A stretch of 21,399 nucleotides of DNA from Plantago elongata (Eukaryota > Streptophyta > Magnoliopsida > Lamiales > Plantaginaceae): assembly GCA_036897095.1 (NCBI GenBank), contig JAYMSP010003044.1, positions 1 to 21,399 of the forward strand, written 5' to 3'. How positions within the stretch are numbered: the stretch's first letter is position 1; each line of letters opens with the position of its first letter. Below, piece by piece: positions 1-10,215 of this stretch. Under the pieces are notes generated by a model that saw only the letters and a list, made by a program, of their open reading frames with translations, ran no database searches and was not told the DNA's origin. The position numbers and the translations under genes are program-made.

Positions 1-776
1 GATATGGCTGCACTTGGAGAAAGTGACAGATATTCAAATTCTGAGAAGGTGAAAACCATCGTCAGAAGTTTGAACCAAAATTGGGAACATACCCAATATT
101 TCTACTTTAACCAGGGTATGCCAAAAATCACTCCAGTGGAACACTTTTCACATTTAGCCACTGTGAACTATGAGACAACCCAACGTGGTTTAGCTGCAGC
201 TGAAAACTTGCAAAGTGTTGCTCTAGTCACACAAGGTACTTCTGGAAAGAAGGATACCAAGGAAGTGTCTGAAGAAAATTCTCTTGTTGTGTGACACATG
301 AAGAAATATGTGAGCCAAGAGATAGAAAGGAGAAAAGCAAAAGAAAAGCTGAAAAAGCATCTCTTCCCAAGCTACCAAAAGTACACGAACATCCAAATGA
401 ACAACTCTCTGAACAACCCTGCTCAGGAAGTTTTTAGTATTGAAGTCGCTGAAATTGGAAATGACATCTACTTCTGTTGTCAGAATCCCGGTCACTTCAA
501 ACGTGATTGTCTTGCTTTTAACAAGCTTAAGACGGGTGACAAAAAGGAGGTAAGAACTTTCAAACTCAGAGGTCTTTGCTCAGTGATGAGAGAAAGAAGA
601 TCCAAATTCAACTTGATGCTCTGGATATTGAGTCGAATTCTGAAGATGAGGATACAGATGATTCAAAATTACCATCACTAGATTTGGCCAGAAGAAGAAT
701 GACATGTGTGGAGTTGTTGAGATACTTAGTCCCGACATCTCCAACATTGAAGAATGATGTATGGTTGATGAGGTAA
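1..776 (+). pseudogene. gag: Element A gag, C-terminal half of capsid plus CCHC zinc knuckle (broken)
   Basis: Gag forms the virus-like particle and binds element RNA. The window opens inside the UBN2/retrotrans_gag-type domain; the segment beginning EKVKTIVRSLNQNWEH matches the usual 'R-S-L...W' block of this family. Frame 1 is open from 1 to a single in-frame TGA at 292-294, then resumes through a zinc knuckle at about 475-510 (CCQNPGHFKRDC, CX2CX4HX4C with the first of the two adjacent Cys as extra). Near position 570 a frameshift moves the likely coding frame to 576-776, which carries an acidic stretch (IESNSEDEDTDD) typical of the region after the knuckle in Sirevirus gag. The N terminus lies outside the window. 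Confidence 0.82.
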
Positions 777-1690
777 TAAACACATCACAATTCTTGTACT
801 ACGAAAGTGATGATGATTGTATCAAGGATTTGGAATTGGTCAAAAGTGAACATGATTCGATATGACAGAGGATTCTTGGTTGTGAATCAAAGACCAAGGT
901 TCTGGAAGAAGAAAGAGAAACTCTTGATAAAGAGATTTCTAAATTGATTAAGGTATCTGAGAAATAGGACGCTTAAATAACATCACTTAGATCTCAGATA
1001 TCGGAGAATGAAAAGTTTAATGAGCTAGCCTTGAATGAGCTAAATGAGAAGTTGAAGAAGCTTCATTTACAGAAAATGATGAACTCAGAATGAAAGAGGT
1101 TTCCTTCAAATCATTTGTCAAAGCTAGTGACACTCTCACAGGGGTTCAATCTTAACTGAGGGACCCTTCTAAGAAAGGAGGAATTGGACTTCACGCCCAA
1201 TCAAGTAATTCCACACCTCTGAAAAAGGGTGATGGAAGGACCTTTGCAAAAAGTCAACCATTAGGTTCCAAAGAAATCTATAGCATTGGTCAGAAATTTA
1301 AGGTTCTTAACAAAGGTAAACCAGTTGTGATCAATCCTTTGATGGAACAACAAGTCCCAAAGAAACTTATGGAAAAGGTTTCTGAAAAGAAACATGATCC
1401 TATGACTTGTTATCATGCACAATGTTTTATCACTAGAAAGGGAAGCATCGCTGGTCTAGGTGTATTTCCTGCTGTACCATTCTATGGTTATAGGGATAAT
1501 GCAGAAACTAGTGAGGCTGCTGAAGCTCGTGTTCAGAAAGCCAATGGTGCTCGAAATGGTATTTGTTATCTTCCTACCGGGAAGGTCCTCATGCAACAAT
1601 ATAAGGAAGGACAAGAATGATGGTGGAAAGCTATAATTTCTTATTGCAATTATCAAAGTGGAAGTAGTTCCAAGCCACTGAAAAATTGAA
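777..1690 (+). pseudogene. Element A gag C-terminal extension: coiled coil and following open stretch
   Basis: Around 868-1080 one frame reads as a Leu/Lys/Glu-rich heptad pattern (LEEERETLDKEIS, then SLRSQISENEKFNEL and NELNEKLKKLHLQ) interrupted by stops. This looks like the coiled coil that Sirevirus gag proteins carry after the zinc knuckle. It is followed by FVKASDTLTGVQS and a TAA at 1153-1155, then an uninterrupted frame from 1156 to 1620 (about 155 codons). That frame is rich in Lys, Ser and Gly and ends in a Gly/Ala-rich part with no motif I recognise. In the family this region leads from gag to protease. The extent and the true frame are uncertain. Confidence 0.6.
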
Positions 1691-1984
1691 TGCCATGGAT
1701 AGAAGAAAGTTTTCCATGAAGACTAAGTTTGTTGAAAAACAAACTCAGAAACCTGACAGGTCTCTGAAGCCACCATGGGGAACACCAAGGAACACTCCAG
1801 GAAGGAAGATCAATCTGAGATCCGATGAGTCTAGAATTCCTCCTTATGTTCCAAGTAGAGAAAAACCTACTCCTATTAGATTCATTTAGAAATGGATTCC
1901 CACAAGTAGAACGTTTAGTCTATGTGGTTATGTATCTGAGGCACGAACCTAACTCATATTTCCTTTTTTGTGTAGAACACGTCA

Positions 1985-2110
1985 TGGTCTAAGGCTCAAT
2001 AGCTATTTGATAGTGGATGCGGGAAGCACATGCACGAGACAAAGCTAACTTTGTCGATTATAGAGTATGTGATACTAGACCAAACATCAAGTTTGCTAGA
2101 GTATTTGCTA
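1985..2110 (+). pseudogene. Element A aspartic protease remnant
   Basis: The retrotransposon aspartic protease cleaves the gag-pol polyprotein. The active-site block is seen at 2006-2026 as F-DSGCGKHM, with the catalytic Asp codon GAT at 2009-2011 intact; copia proteases normally show DSG(C/A)..HMT here. A frameshift follows about 15 codons later: the next family block (ANFVDYRVCD) lies in a different frame at about 2050-2080. Stops occur before and after, so no functional protease can be made. The stretch 2110-2290 shows only short fragments of the protease-to-integrase region with several stops. Confidence 0.72.
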
Positions 2111-2289
2111 GAGCCAGTTTGCAGATAGGGGATATTCCGTGAAATAAAAATTGCATTTTGCAAATTGATTGACAATTAGTCACAGTAGACAGTCTTGGTT
2201 GCTAGGCAAAAAGGAATTCTATATTTCGCTGATTGGACATCTACCACAACTGAAGAATTTCTCATGGTGAGTCGATCAGGTCACACTGA

Positions 2290-3198
2290 AGAACACTGAT
2301 TAATGCACAAAAGAATGAGTCACTTCAATTTCAAAACCCTAAACAAATTTGTCAAGAAAGAGTTAGTGGTTTGATTAACTAAAACAACATTCAAAAGGAC
2401 GGTATATGCTCTTCTTGTCAATTGGAAAAACAATCCAAAACCTCTTTCAAGTCAAAAACCAGACATTCTTGTGTTAGACCACTACAACTATTGCATATGG
2501 ATCTTTTTGAATCATCTATAACAAATTATGCAGGCAAGATGTATGGTCTAGTTGTTATAGATGACTTTTCTAGGTTTACTTGGGTTATCTTTCTAGAACA
2601 GAAATCTGATACTAGGGTGGAGATACCAAACTTGATGAAAATGCTTGTAGTCATGATAAATGACAAGGTGTCTGCAACCAGAACAGACCATGGTACTGAA
2701 TTTGTCAACTTGTACACAAATGAGTTTTGTACAGGCAAAAGAATACAACATCAACTATCTTCAGTAAGGACACCACAACAAAATGGTGTTGCTAAAAGGA
2801 AGAATAGGACCCTTAAAGAAGCTGCAAGGATAATGCTAGCTGACACTGAAATAGGTGAAATTTATTGCGTTGAAGCTGTAAATACAACATACTACACACA
2901 AAACATATGCTTGATAAACAAACACCACGACAAAACTCCTTATGATCTTTTGGTTGGTAGACCCCCTAATATCAAACATCTGAAAGTGTTTGGTTGTAGA
3001 TGTTTTGTTCATAACAGTGGGAAAGAATATTTGAGAACATTTCAACCAAAGGCAGACGAAGGTGTATTTCTTCGTTATTCAATGAATAGCAAAGCCTATA
3101 GAGTATACAAGAAGAATCAGTTCATGTGGTATTCTATGAAGGAAGCAAGAAAATACCCCTTGATGAAGAACTTTGAGACACATTCAAAGAACCTATGA
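2290..3198 (+). pseudogene. Element A integrase (GAG_pre-integrase HHCC plus DDE core), catalytic Glu replaced by Lys
   Basis: Integrase inserts the cDNA into the genome. The HHCC zinc-binding part runs from about 2303 (MHKRMSHFN) to CSSC at about 2407-2418, with an in-frame TGA and a frameshift in an A-run near 2390. The DDE core lies in one open frame to 3198; the frame has no good Met start because it continues from the HHCC part. Asp 1 is GAT at 2500-2502 (HMDLF), Asp 2 is GAC at 2686-2688 (RTDHGTEF). The third residue, 36 codons further at 2794-2796, is AAA (Lys) inside GVAKRKNRT where the family has Glu. The C-terminal copia signature (KVFGCRCFVH, then GVFLRYS) is recognisable. Without the Glu the protein should be unable to catalyse strand transfer. 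Confidence 0.9.
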
Positions 3199-3706
3199 AT
3201 AAGGATTCTTAAGAAGAACCCTCAAAAAGGAGAAACCCTGTCATTAACATAGAGGATGAGTCTGAGGAAGGAAAGCATGATGTGCCTAGTAACAACCATA
3301 TGACACTCAGACATGATGAATAATTTCTTATGAGGATTCCAGAAATGGGAACTGAGAATATTCATCGTAGAGACCTTTTTGGGAACAACCTTTTAGAAAG
3401 TTGTATTCCAGAATTCTCTCACACTGAACAAGTGTCTGATATTTACCACACTTCTAGTGTACAAAATATCACTGATACTGAAGAAGTATGAAGTCATAAT
3501 TGTAGTGATTCACATTCAGATTACGTAGATAATGACCCTACTAGTTCAAAATCCATTAGGAAATGGATTAGAGATCATCCCGCAAAGGATGTATTTGGTC
3601 CCATTGATCAAGGTCTTAGAACTAGGAGAGCAATCGCTGAAAATGTCGATTATCTCTTTGGATGTTTTATCTCAAACATTGAACCTAAGACTATTGAAGA
3701 TGCATT
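3199..3706 (+). pseudogene. Element A linker between integrase and reverse transcriptase
   Basis: This is the acidic, Ser-rich spacer that joins integrase and RT in copia polyproteins. Segments such as NIEDESEEGKHDVP and, near 3570-3630, RDHPAKDVFGPIDQGLRTR are the usual 'R-D-H-P...G....TR' linker signature just before RT. It is broken by stops at about 3210, 3250, 3320 and 3490 and by at least one frameshift. It ends at the GCATT target site of element B (3702-3706); the next codons of the same protein are found at 13488. Confidence 0.78.
3702..3706. repeat. Target site duplication of element B, left copy (GCATT)
   Basis: The five bases directly before the TG of the left LTR are GCATT. The same five bases follow the final CA of the right LTR at 13488-13492. 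Five-bp duplications are standard for copia integrase. Confidence 0.95.
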
Positions 3707-4111
3707 TGTTAGAACTATTGAACCGGGATTGGTACTGGAACAGTAAACGATGTTGACTCCAGTGATGAGTCACAATGTAGTCAACAATGATAATCTATGT
3801 ACAATAAACTGCAGCAGATAAACACATATTTCCACAAATCAAGTCATCATATATAAAATATGCTGACGGTGCCGTAGGCTAAATTTCCACTTGTCAAAAT
3901 AATGGAATTACACAAGGAGTATGATCAATCACAAAATGAATGATCAACTCACAGAAAACTAGACCTAGAATAAACTCGAACAAAGAACTTATACTAGTCA
4001 CTATCACGACGAATTATTCACAAACACCTGTTTGATAAATATCAACAATATGATAGCAAGTACAAGTCTAGTAAAGCAAGACACTAAAATATATGAATGT
4101 ATATAGTCTCG

Positions 4112-4147
<36 letters not shown>

Positions 4148-4469
4148 CTTGCAAAGCAGATTCTCTTCAATCATATATATTCATCGACTACTCCATATTC
4201 GAACATGGAAGGGAAAGCTGCCATAAGGATGGTTTTCTTCTTTGCTTTGTTGGGGCGGCTGCTAGAAGGAATTGTCTAAACAATGAAGATCTTTTTCCAT
4301 ATATTTCCTTCTAATCTTTGTCTTGAAGATTCTTTTTATATTGTGGTTGATCTCTTGCTTCTTCTTAAGGTTGTTTCCTGCAAAATAAACATTCAAACAA
4401 ACGCAACCATTGAACTAATTAAGAAAGACAAGATTAATATATAAAGTGTATTAGGTAATGACACTTTCG
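3707..4469 (-). repeat. Element B 3' LTR
   Basis: The sequence aligns along its full length with 12700-13487. On the + strand it begins TGTTAGAACTATT like the other LTR and ends AATGACACTTTCG where the other ends ...TTTCA, so the outer TG of this copy (minus strand) has become CG. It holds a (TG)15 run at 4113-4142 and lacks about 15 bases near 4370 that the other LTR has. In the minus orientation this copy would supply the polyadenylation signal. Confidence 0.94.
4113..4142. repeat. (TG)15 microsatellite inside the 3' LTR of element B
   Basis: Uninterrupted TG dinucleotides, 15 units. The matching position in the other LTR (13108-13147) has 20 units. Confidence 0.98.
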
Positions 4470-4470
4470 A

Positions 4471-4480
4471 TCTCCCCCTT
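4471..4480 (-). promoter_or_regulatory. Polypurine tract of element B
   Basis: On the minus strand AAGGGGGAGA lies one base away from the 3' LTR boundary. This is the plus-strand DNA primer site for reverse transcription. It is purine-only and in the required position. Confidence 0.9.
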
Positions 4481-4564
4481 AATCTTAGTCTTTCTTCACA
4501 GAATATTAGAAAGAACACGAGGCAAGCCATTAAAGCAAAATAAGCATCCAAAGCAAATAGACTA

Positions 4565-4708
4565 ACTCCCCTTAATGATCAGTCTCCCCCGTAAGTAGAT
4601 AACAAAATAAATAGCAGAGAGTACTGAATTAATAACTATTACAAACCAAATAAAAATTAGAGTTCATGGAAATTTAAGAAGTCCTTCAAGTCTAACCTCC
4701 CCCTTTTT
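4565..4708 (-). promoter_or_regulatory. Additional internal polypurine tracts upstream of the element B 3' LTR
   Basis: Minus-strand purine runs resembling the main PPT recur at 4566-4573 (AAGGGGAG), 4581-4590 (GGGGGAGACT) and 4696-4708 (AAAAAGGGGGAGG). The last one overlaps the apparent end of the extra ORF. Serial PPT copies ahead of the 3' LTR are a described hallmark of Sireviruses, so this supports the lineage call. Whether they prime DNA synthesis is not visible. Confidence 0.75.
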
Positions 4709-6566
4709 GTGTGGAAACAAAAGACACAAGGAAGGCCCTAAACATCAAGTTGTTGGTGAGTTGCTCTTAAAGTCTGACATTCAGGGCATCCAATTCTTTA
4801 ATCTACATCAAAGCATCGTGTCTCCTTCAGAAAGTATACCTGCAGAAAGAGATTCAATACTGGAAATGAGTATTAGGTCAACATTGACCTCAACATCGCC
4901 AGTTTTAGCAGCAACATTGGAGGGACTAGCTTCATCAGCAACATCAGCGGTAATAGGCTCATTGCCTTCATCCATAACTTCATCCACAGTAGGAGCAACC
5001 CAAGGGAGATCACATACCCTTTCAATAGTGGCCAAAAGTTGCCAATTTACTCCAACTTTTTGAAACTTACTTCATAAATCTCCCTTTCAAAAACTTCCAA
5101 GCCTTGAAGTTTGTGGATAGCAAAAATTGTTGTAGGTAGGATCAAGTGGCCTACATCTCACCTTTTCTTGTAAATGTCCAGATGACCTTGGAACCATTCT
5201 CCTAAGTTCACATTCAACCCCATCTTGATCATATACAAGAGAGTTCCAACTTCTTGACTCAACTGATTGTTGTTGGCAGTGAACAACCAATTTTTGATGT
5301 AGAGCCTAGCCAGAACAGACACCAAAGAGGAGCAATGCTTCAAAGGCAGTGTACCCTTTTACCAAGTTTGAACCTTATTCAATGTGAGTTCCTTAGCAAC
5401 ATCATCCAGAGTGACATCCAAAGGGGTTTCAACCTCAACTCTCTTTCTATACAATGCATAGTTGATATCCTCGGCTCTAATTGTGTAAACCTCTCCTCTC
5501 AGTACATAGTGTGGTACTTTTTGCTACTAGGATCACCAAAAGTATCAGGCAGATTGGAATAAAACTCCTTAATAACAACAACCACATAAGGAGTATAAGA
5601 AGAAACATCATTGAACAACATCCTATCATGCAGAAACTCAATCAAATTGTACTTTTGAAACTCCTTTTCATCTATCCTTCTCTCAACATCTAGTGCACTA
5701 GAGGCCAATTCTTCATACTTATCAGAGTTCTCTTGAGAGTAAAAGCAGTAGTCAAGAGGAGCTTCATCACCCCAATCAGGGCCTACACGAGTTTCAACAG
5801 GAATTTCAGGAGAATTAGTTTCAGCAATTATCTCATCCATTGTAGAATCTTCAGTATCCATTGACTCATCTTCAGACTCAGCTATATCCTTAGCAACATA
5901 ATCTTCTGAATCCTTTGTATCCTCGGAACCAATTTCTTCACTGTGGTGAGATGGAGGATTTTCAACAGCTTGATTCACTGCCGATGTTGACCCATCAATG
6001 TGGTCAACATCCATACTGTCAGTGAGAGTTTTTTCATAATCCTCCAAGTTATCCACAACCTTCTCAACATTCTCCTCAACAATGTCATCAGCAACGTCTT
6101 CCACATTGTGCTCAACATGCACATTTTCATCAGGAGTGGTTTCAACATCAACATCCTGATTTTTCCCAAACTTATCGGATTCCCGATTGTTCTCAAGGTT
6201 TTCCTCATGAGGAGAATTTTCAGTTGCTGGAGACGAAGAATCAATGGGTACTTCCTTCACATTCTCACTCGGTTCTTTTTCTTCCACCAATTTTTCTCCA
6301 GACCCTAGTTTCAGCAAGGTCTCAGAAGAAAATTCGGAGTTCCCATTTGGAGAGGGAGTATCAGGGACAGTCTCCGGTGAGAAATTTAAAGAGGCTGGAG
6401 CAGGTTCATCAACAGGAGCCAATTCTTCAACCAGAATATCAAAATCCGGAGCTTCGGCTTGTATTGGAGCAAGGTAGGTTGATTGGGAGATTTTGATCAC
6501 GGGAGTGTGAGTTTTGGAAGGGCTAGACGTGTTGGATCTTGGTGTTGATGGAGATGATGAGTTCAA
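4700..6566 (-). pseudogene. Element B additional ORF after pol: acidic protein with a plant 'putative transposon protein'-like C-terminal domain
   Basis: A long minus-strand frame runs from 6566 to a stop at 5499 (355 codons). It has no ATG at its head; the first codon is TTG and a one-base slip just upstream may have destroyed the start. Residues 1-270 are very acidic (runs of Glu, Asp, Ser, Pro, Val) with no transmembrane segment or signal peptide. From about residue 275 the sequence becomes ordered (VVVIKEFYSNLPD). The same protein continues after a frameshift near 5500 (RGEVYTIRAEDINYALY) and on to about 5060 (ARLYIKNWLFTANNN), with stops near 5355 and 5160. An acidic tail frame follows at 5035-4808. 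The ordered part resembles, from memory, the 'putative plant transposon protein' domain (PF20167). In Sireviruses an extra ORF in this place has been called env-like, but nothing envelope-like is seen here. Function unknown. Confidence 0.7.
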
Positions 6567-7961
6567 TGATTAGCAAAAAGAGCCGGAGGGAGTCTTGTGA
6601 GATTTTGAGTTTTTGTGGAAGTGAGTGAATATTAAAACTCAATTTAGGGTAAAGGATTAAGTAGAAGGTGAAAGGACGGTTGAGAGGGTAAGTTAGGAGA
6701 TAATGGGCTAGCTTTTTTGGAGATGATGGGGTGTAATGGGCCAACTAAAAAACAGGTCCAATTTGGCAGTTTTGGTCAAAGTTGGGTCAATTTTTGGTTG
6801 GATTAGCTCTCTTGAAAACTTGCAAATATGTATCAAAGCACATAAAAAAATCATATACACAACTGTTAATCAAGAATTAAAGTTGTTAGTGAATCAAAAT
6901 TTGTCAAGTCAAGATAATGAGATAAAGGACAAATCCTAGGGAGGTTAAATTTATCTCAATCTAAAGATGTGACAAGGTACGCAAGAAATGAGAAAGCACA
7001 TTCCCATGTAGAAGGATACTGACTCCCCCTCAGACCCAAACCAAAATCATGTATAAGTCACATAGAGAGAAAAAGTATACAGTTTTTCAGATAAGTGCAT
7101 CAAATATGCAACAAGTACAGCCAATGTTGACCAGAATATTGACCCAACAATGATGACAACATCGGAAAATCAGACCACTCTAATTGTAAGTTAGCTAGTT
7201 ACTAAGCCCCAAGGAATGCAGATCCGATTAACACCGCTGATGTTGGAGGCAAGATAGAGTGAGATAGAATGCAACATGAAACACACCTAATGCCCAAGAA
7301 ACAAAAAAAATATTGAAACAAAAACATGTGGTATTTTTCTTTTCCTTTTTTTTATTTTTATGTTTACACAGTGAGCAGGACACACATTGAATGCAGGCAA
7401 CTGGAGCCCCATATACCCCAACAGTATCACATACTCTTTCAGCAAAACAGGTGTGCACATAGGACTGGATGCAGGCAGTCGGAACTCCATACACCCCAGT
7501 ATCCTAATCCATGCACATTATCTGTCTCACCTTTATAGAAACTACATCAAGAAGACAATCACACTGAATGCGGGCAGCCTGAACCCTAGGCACCCCAGTA
7601 TAATAGTAGATTGTATCTAGTAGTTCCAGTGCACAACCACAACCATAAGCAGCAAAGGGGGCAACATCAAGTGCGAATCAAGACAGAGGAGTAAAAAGGC
7701 CATAAAACAACATCAATGGATTTTACATGAACCAAACACCCAAGTTACTTAATTTCTTTCAACCTTGATTTCAAGTAATCTTTCAGACCCCGAGCATCAC
7801 CACCCTGAGCTTCCAAACTGAGAACACACATAGACAGCACAAGAGCACACGGAGCACGACACATTGAAAGCAAAAATATAAAAAAAGAAACAACATCACT
7901 AAAAGACAGACTGTCAATGTTGACCTTGATGTTAAGTCAACATTGCAGCTAACATTGCAAA
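6567..7961 (-). other. Non-coding spacer between pol and the extra ORF of element B
   Basis: About 1.4 kb with no coding signal on either strand. It holds a three-copy degenerate repeat (7387-7601), a PPT-like minus-strand run at 7021-7030 (AGGGGGAGTC), a T-rich run at about 7335-7365, and several GTTGAC/GTCAAC motif copies (7122-7132, 7913-7945). The part next to the ORF (about 6567-6650, minus strand) is a CA/CT-rich sequence that looks like a plant 5' leader, but I see no clear TATA box. Confidence 0.6.
7387..7601. repeat. Three-copy degenerate direct repeat, spacing 78 and 99 bp
   Basis: Three related segments at 7387-7427, 7465-7502 and 7564-7601 share the pattern (T/C)TG(A/G)ATGC(A/G)GGCA...G(A/G)(A/G)C(C/T)CC...CACCCCAGTAT. 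Intervening sequence is not clearly conserved, so this is an old tandem repeat of about 80-100 bp or three copies of a short protein-binding element. Confidence 0.8.
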
Positions 7962-8642
7962 TCAGAGAACGTACATACCAAGAGACCTACTTAGATTGAA
8001 GAATCTCTCTTTATCCATTGGTTTGGTAAATATATCTGCTAGCTGGTTTGTGGGTTCTATATGATCTATGTCAATGACTTGCATATTGACCATATATGTT
8101 AGAAAAAGATGCCTAATGACTATGTGATTAGTGTGTGAATGTTGAACAGGGTTCTAAAAAATATGACTGGCGCTAAGGTTATCACAGAACATTAAGAGGG
8201 TATCATTTTCAAGACTATACTCATGCAGCACACAATTTTGTTTTTTGCTATACCAAGGCACAAGATTATGATCAAGATAAAAGCAACCTCCTCTAGTAGA
8301 TATCACATTATCAAGATTATAAGGCCAATTAGAAACACTAAATCCCCCCAGATTAGTGTTTGAATCACATGCCAACCATAATTCCAAATTAACAGTTCCT
8401 GACACATACCTGAGAATCCTCTTTATAGCAGTCAGGTGAGATATTTTAGTGTTGGATTGATAGCTAGCACAAAGATAGACTGGGAGTATGATATTTGGTC
8501 TGGTGACAGAGAGATATAAAAGGCTTCCAATCATTAATTTGTCCAATGTTGGGTCAACATCATCCCCAACATTGATCTTGCTGAGTTTCAAAGGAGTAGC
8601 CATGGGAGTGTTGCCAGGACTTGCAATGTTTGCACTATTCAA
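7962..8642 (-). pseudogene. Element B RNase H, internally deleted
   Basis: RNase H removes the RNA strand during reverse transcription. From 8642 the frame reads the copia RT/RNase H junction (IGSLLYLSVTRPNI, then SHLTAIKRILRYVSGT), then WYSKKQNC, after which the sequence jumps to LLMFCDNLSA. The block that normally lies between, carrying the catalytic TEAEY Glu, is missing. A stop at 8154 is followed in the same frame by NPVQHSHTNHIVIRH and the end of pol (QLADIFTKPMDKERF), terminating with TGA at 7964-7962. The start at 8642 is only where the open frame resumes after a TAG; it is continuous with the RT frame upstream. Confidence 0.87.
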
Positions 8643-9200
8643 TCCAGACTTTTTGATAGGATTCTTTGCATATTTCTCCTATGATAGAAATAAACCATCC
8701 TGTCTATGCAATCCAAAGAAGAAACTAAGTTCTTCATTTATGTTTATTTCAAATGTACCTGTCATAGCTTGAACAAACTCATCTACCAAGAACTGATCAA
8801 TCATTGTAATAGTTGAACCAAAAACTATATCATTAACATAGGTATGAGCAATGCAAAGAAATTTCCCTTTCCTAAGGATAAACAAAGTTTGATCTCTCAA
8901 AGGTTGATCTCTCTCCCCCTTGTTGAAGAAAGTCAACTAAGAATTTGTCAAGACTTGTTTTAGACAACACAAATCATTTTGCAGTTTATGTACACAATTA
9001 AAATGACTTGGATCTTCAAAACCTTTAGGTTGATTTACATCAACTTCTTTAGCAAAATATCCTTTCAAAAAGACACCCAGAACATTGACATCAAGGAGTT
9101 TCTAAACTGAGGTCCAAACTTTACTAGTTTTGAATTGATGGAATTCCTTTTGCACATCTTCAATCACATTTTGTTGGTTCAGTGAGAGAGACACGGCAAG
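8643..9200 (-). pseudogene. Element B reverse transcriptase, N-terminal part deleted, YVND in the active site
   Basis: Minus-strand copia RT remnants. Near 9150 the sequence gives the RT start (EFHQFKTSKVW), then jumps to the block LKGYFAKEVDVNQPKGFEDP at about 9080-9020, so about 60-70 residues with the first catalytic Asp region are gone. It continues through HKLQNDLCCLKQ, and, in the frame open from 8936, LRDQTLFILRKGKF, YVND (AAT at 8832-8834 where the family has Asp) and FVQAMTGTFEININEELSFF. A TAG at about 8670 ends this stretch, but the frame continues into RNase H. The G-rich run AGGGGGAGAG (8920-8911, minus) lies inside the coding sequence. Confidence 0.88.
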
Positions 9201-9677
9201 AGAGACTTACAGATTGGCAGAGTGTAGCATACCTGACCATTGCTTTGTAATTTTTTCTAGTGCTACCTCTTAATATCCTTCCACTCAAGCTACCAATCAC
9301 TTGAGTGTTTGTATGATCTCTTTGAAATCCAGGTGGGGAATTCCTCCTCACACTTTCCAGAGAATTTGTCTGAGGTTCTGGTTCTGGCTCAGTAACAAGT
9401 TCAGAATCATCTGACAGTGATTCAGATTCTTCCTCAAGAACAGTGACATCAATTAAGCTTTCACTCAACAAAAAAAGCTTTCACTCAACAATGTTGAACG
9501 CGATGTTGAGTTAACATTGTTGTTAACATTGACATTGTCTCCTTGAACTGCATCAGAGGACTCAGGTTCAGCTTCCTGTTCTGGTTCAGTACCTATCAGA
9601 AGTAGTACATGTTTCCTGCATTGTACATGTTTCATTGTTCTTCTGTGCAAATAGCTTAGCATTATCAAGAGTAACAT
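9201..9677 (-). pseudogene. Element B linker between integrase and RT
   Basis: Two overlapping minus-strand frames (9677-9465 and 9471-9160) give acidic, Pro/Glu/Ser-rich sequence (TEPEQEAEPESSD, LEEESESLSDDSEL, TEPEPEPQ) followed by FQRDHTNTQVIGSL, the copia linker signature ahead of RT. A 17-base direct duplication, AAGCTTTCACTCAACAA, at about 9455-9471 and 9476-9492, shifts the frame between them. Confidence 0.78.
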
Positions 9678-9689
9678 TCACAAATTCTT

Positions 9690-10215
9690 GAACAGTTTGA
9701 GTCTTTCAATTATAAATTCCAAAGGCATGGCTATTGAGAGAATATCCAACAAAGACCCCTATCAATTCCCAGAATTTGGCAAATGATTGATTCTCAATTT
9801 TTTTACCATGACCAGATCTAATTCTTGGAACCACAGTGGAGTAGAGAGCACTAAAGCTAGCATGCAGTTTCTTGTAAGTATCAAAAAATTTAGATTTTTC
9901 TTTCAGAAAGTTTACCCGAGTAAAACTAGAAAGAACATCAACCATGAAAAGGATGTACCATGTACCTCCAGGACTTTCAACTACAATTGGACCCATGAGA
10001 TCCATATGCAAGAGTTTAAAGCAATTAAATGTACCTCTTTGTTGTCCTTCAGTTTGATGAGAAGGATGCACGGTTCTAGTTAGCTTACCACTTAGACAAT
10101 GTCAAAAAACTTGTTTCCCAATGTCTGTGAGTTCTGGCACTCACGTGACAGCTCCAAGTTTGATGAGTTTTACCAGATTCCTAAAGTTCACATGTCCAAG
10201 CTTCTTGTGCTATAT
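9690..10215 (-). pseudogene. Element B integrase, deleted between the second Asp region and the C terminus
   Basis: Minus strand. The HHCC part is at 10215-10060 (KLGHVNFRNLVKL, then HCLSGKL), with a stop replacing residues beside the CxxC. The DDE core starts in the frame open from 10071. Asp 1 is GAT at 10002-10000 (HMDLMGP). The second catalytic position is GGT (Gly) at 9813-9811 in RIRSGHGKK, where Asp is expected. Soon after, at FAKFWELIG, the sequence jumps to VFVGYSLNSHAFGIYN, the integrase C-terminal signature, so roughly 130 residues including the catalytic Glu are missing. A TGA at 9708-9706 ends the frame; recognisable sequence (TVQEFVNVTLDN) continues to about 9670. Confidence 0.9.

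Noticed and set aside
4093..4314. Open frames starting at the TG repeat in the element B LTR
   Set aside because: Cys/Val runs come from the microsatellite; the rest is LTR sequence.
6000..6496. Plus-strand open frames of 77-102 codons opposite the acidic ORF of element B
   Set aside because: They are the antisense of a low-complexity Glu/Asp-rich coding region and have no motif of their own.
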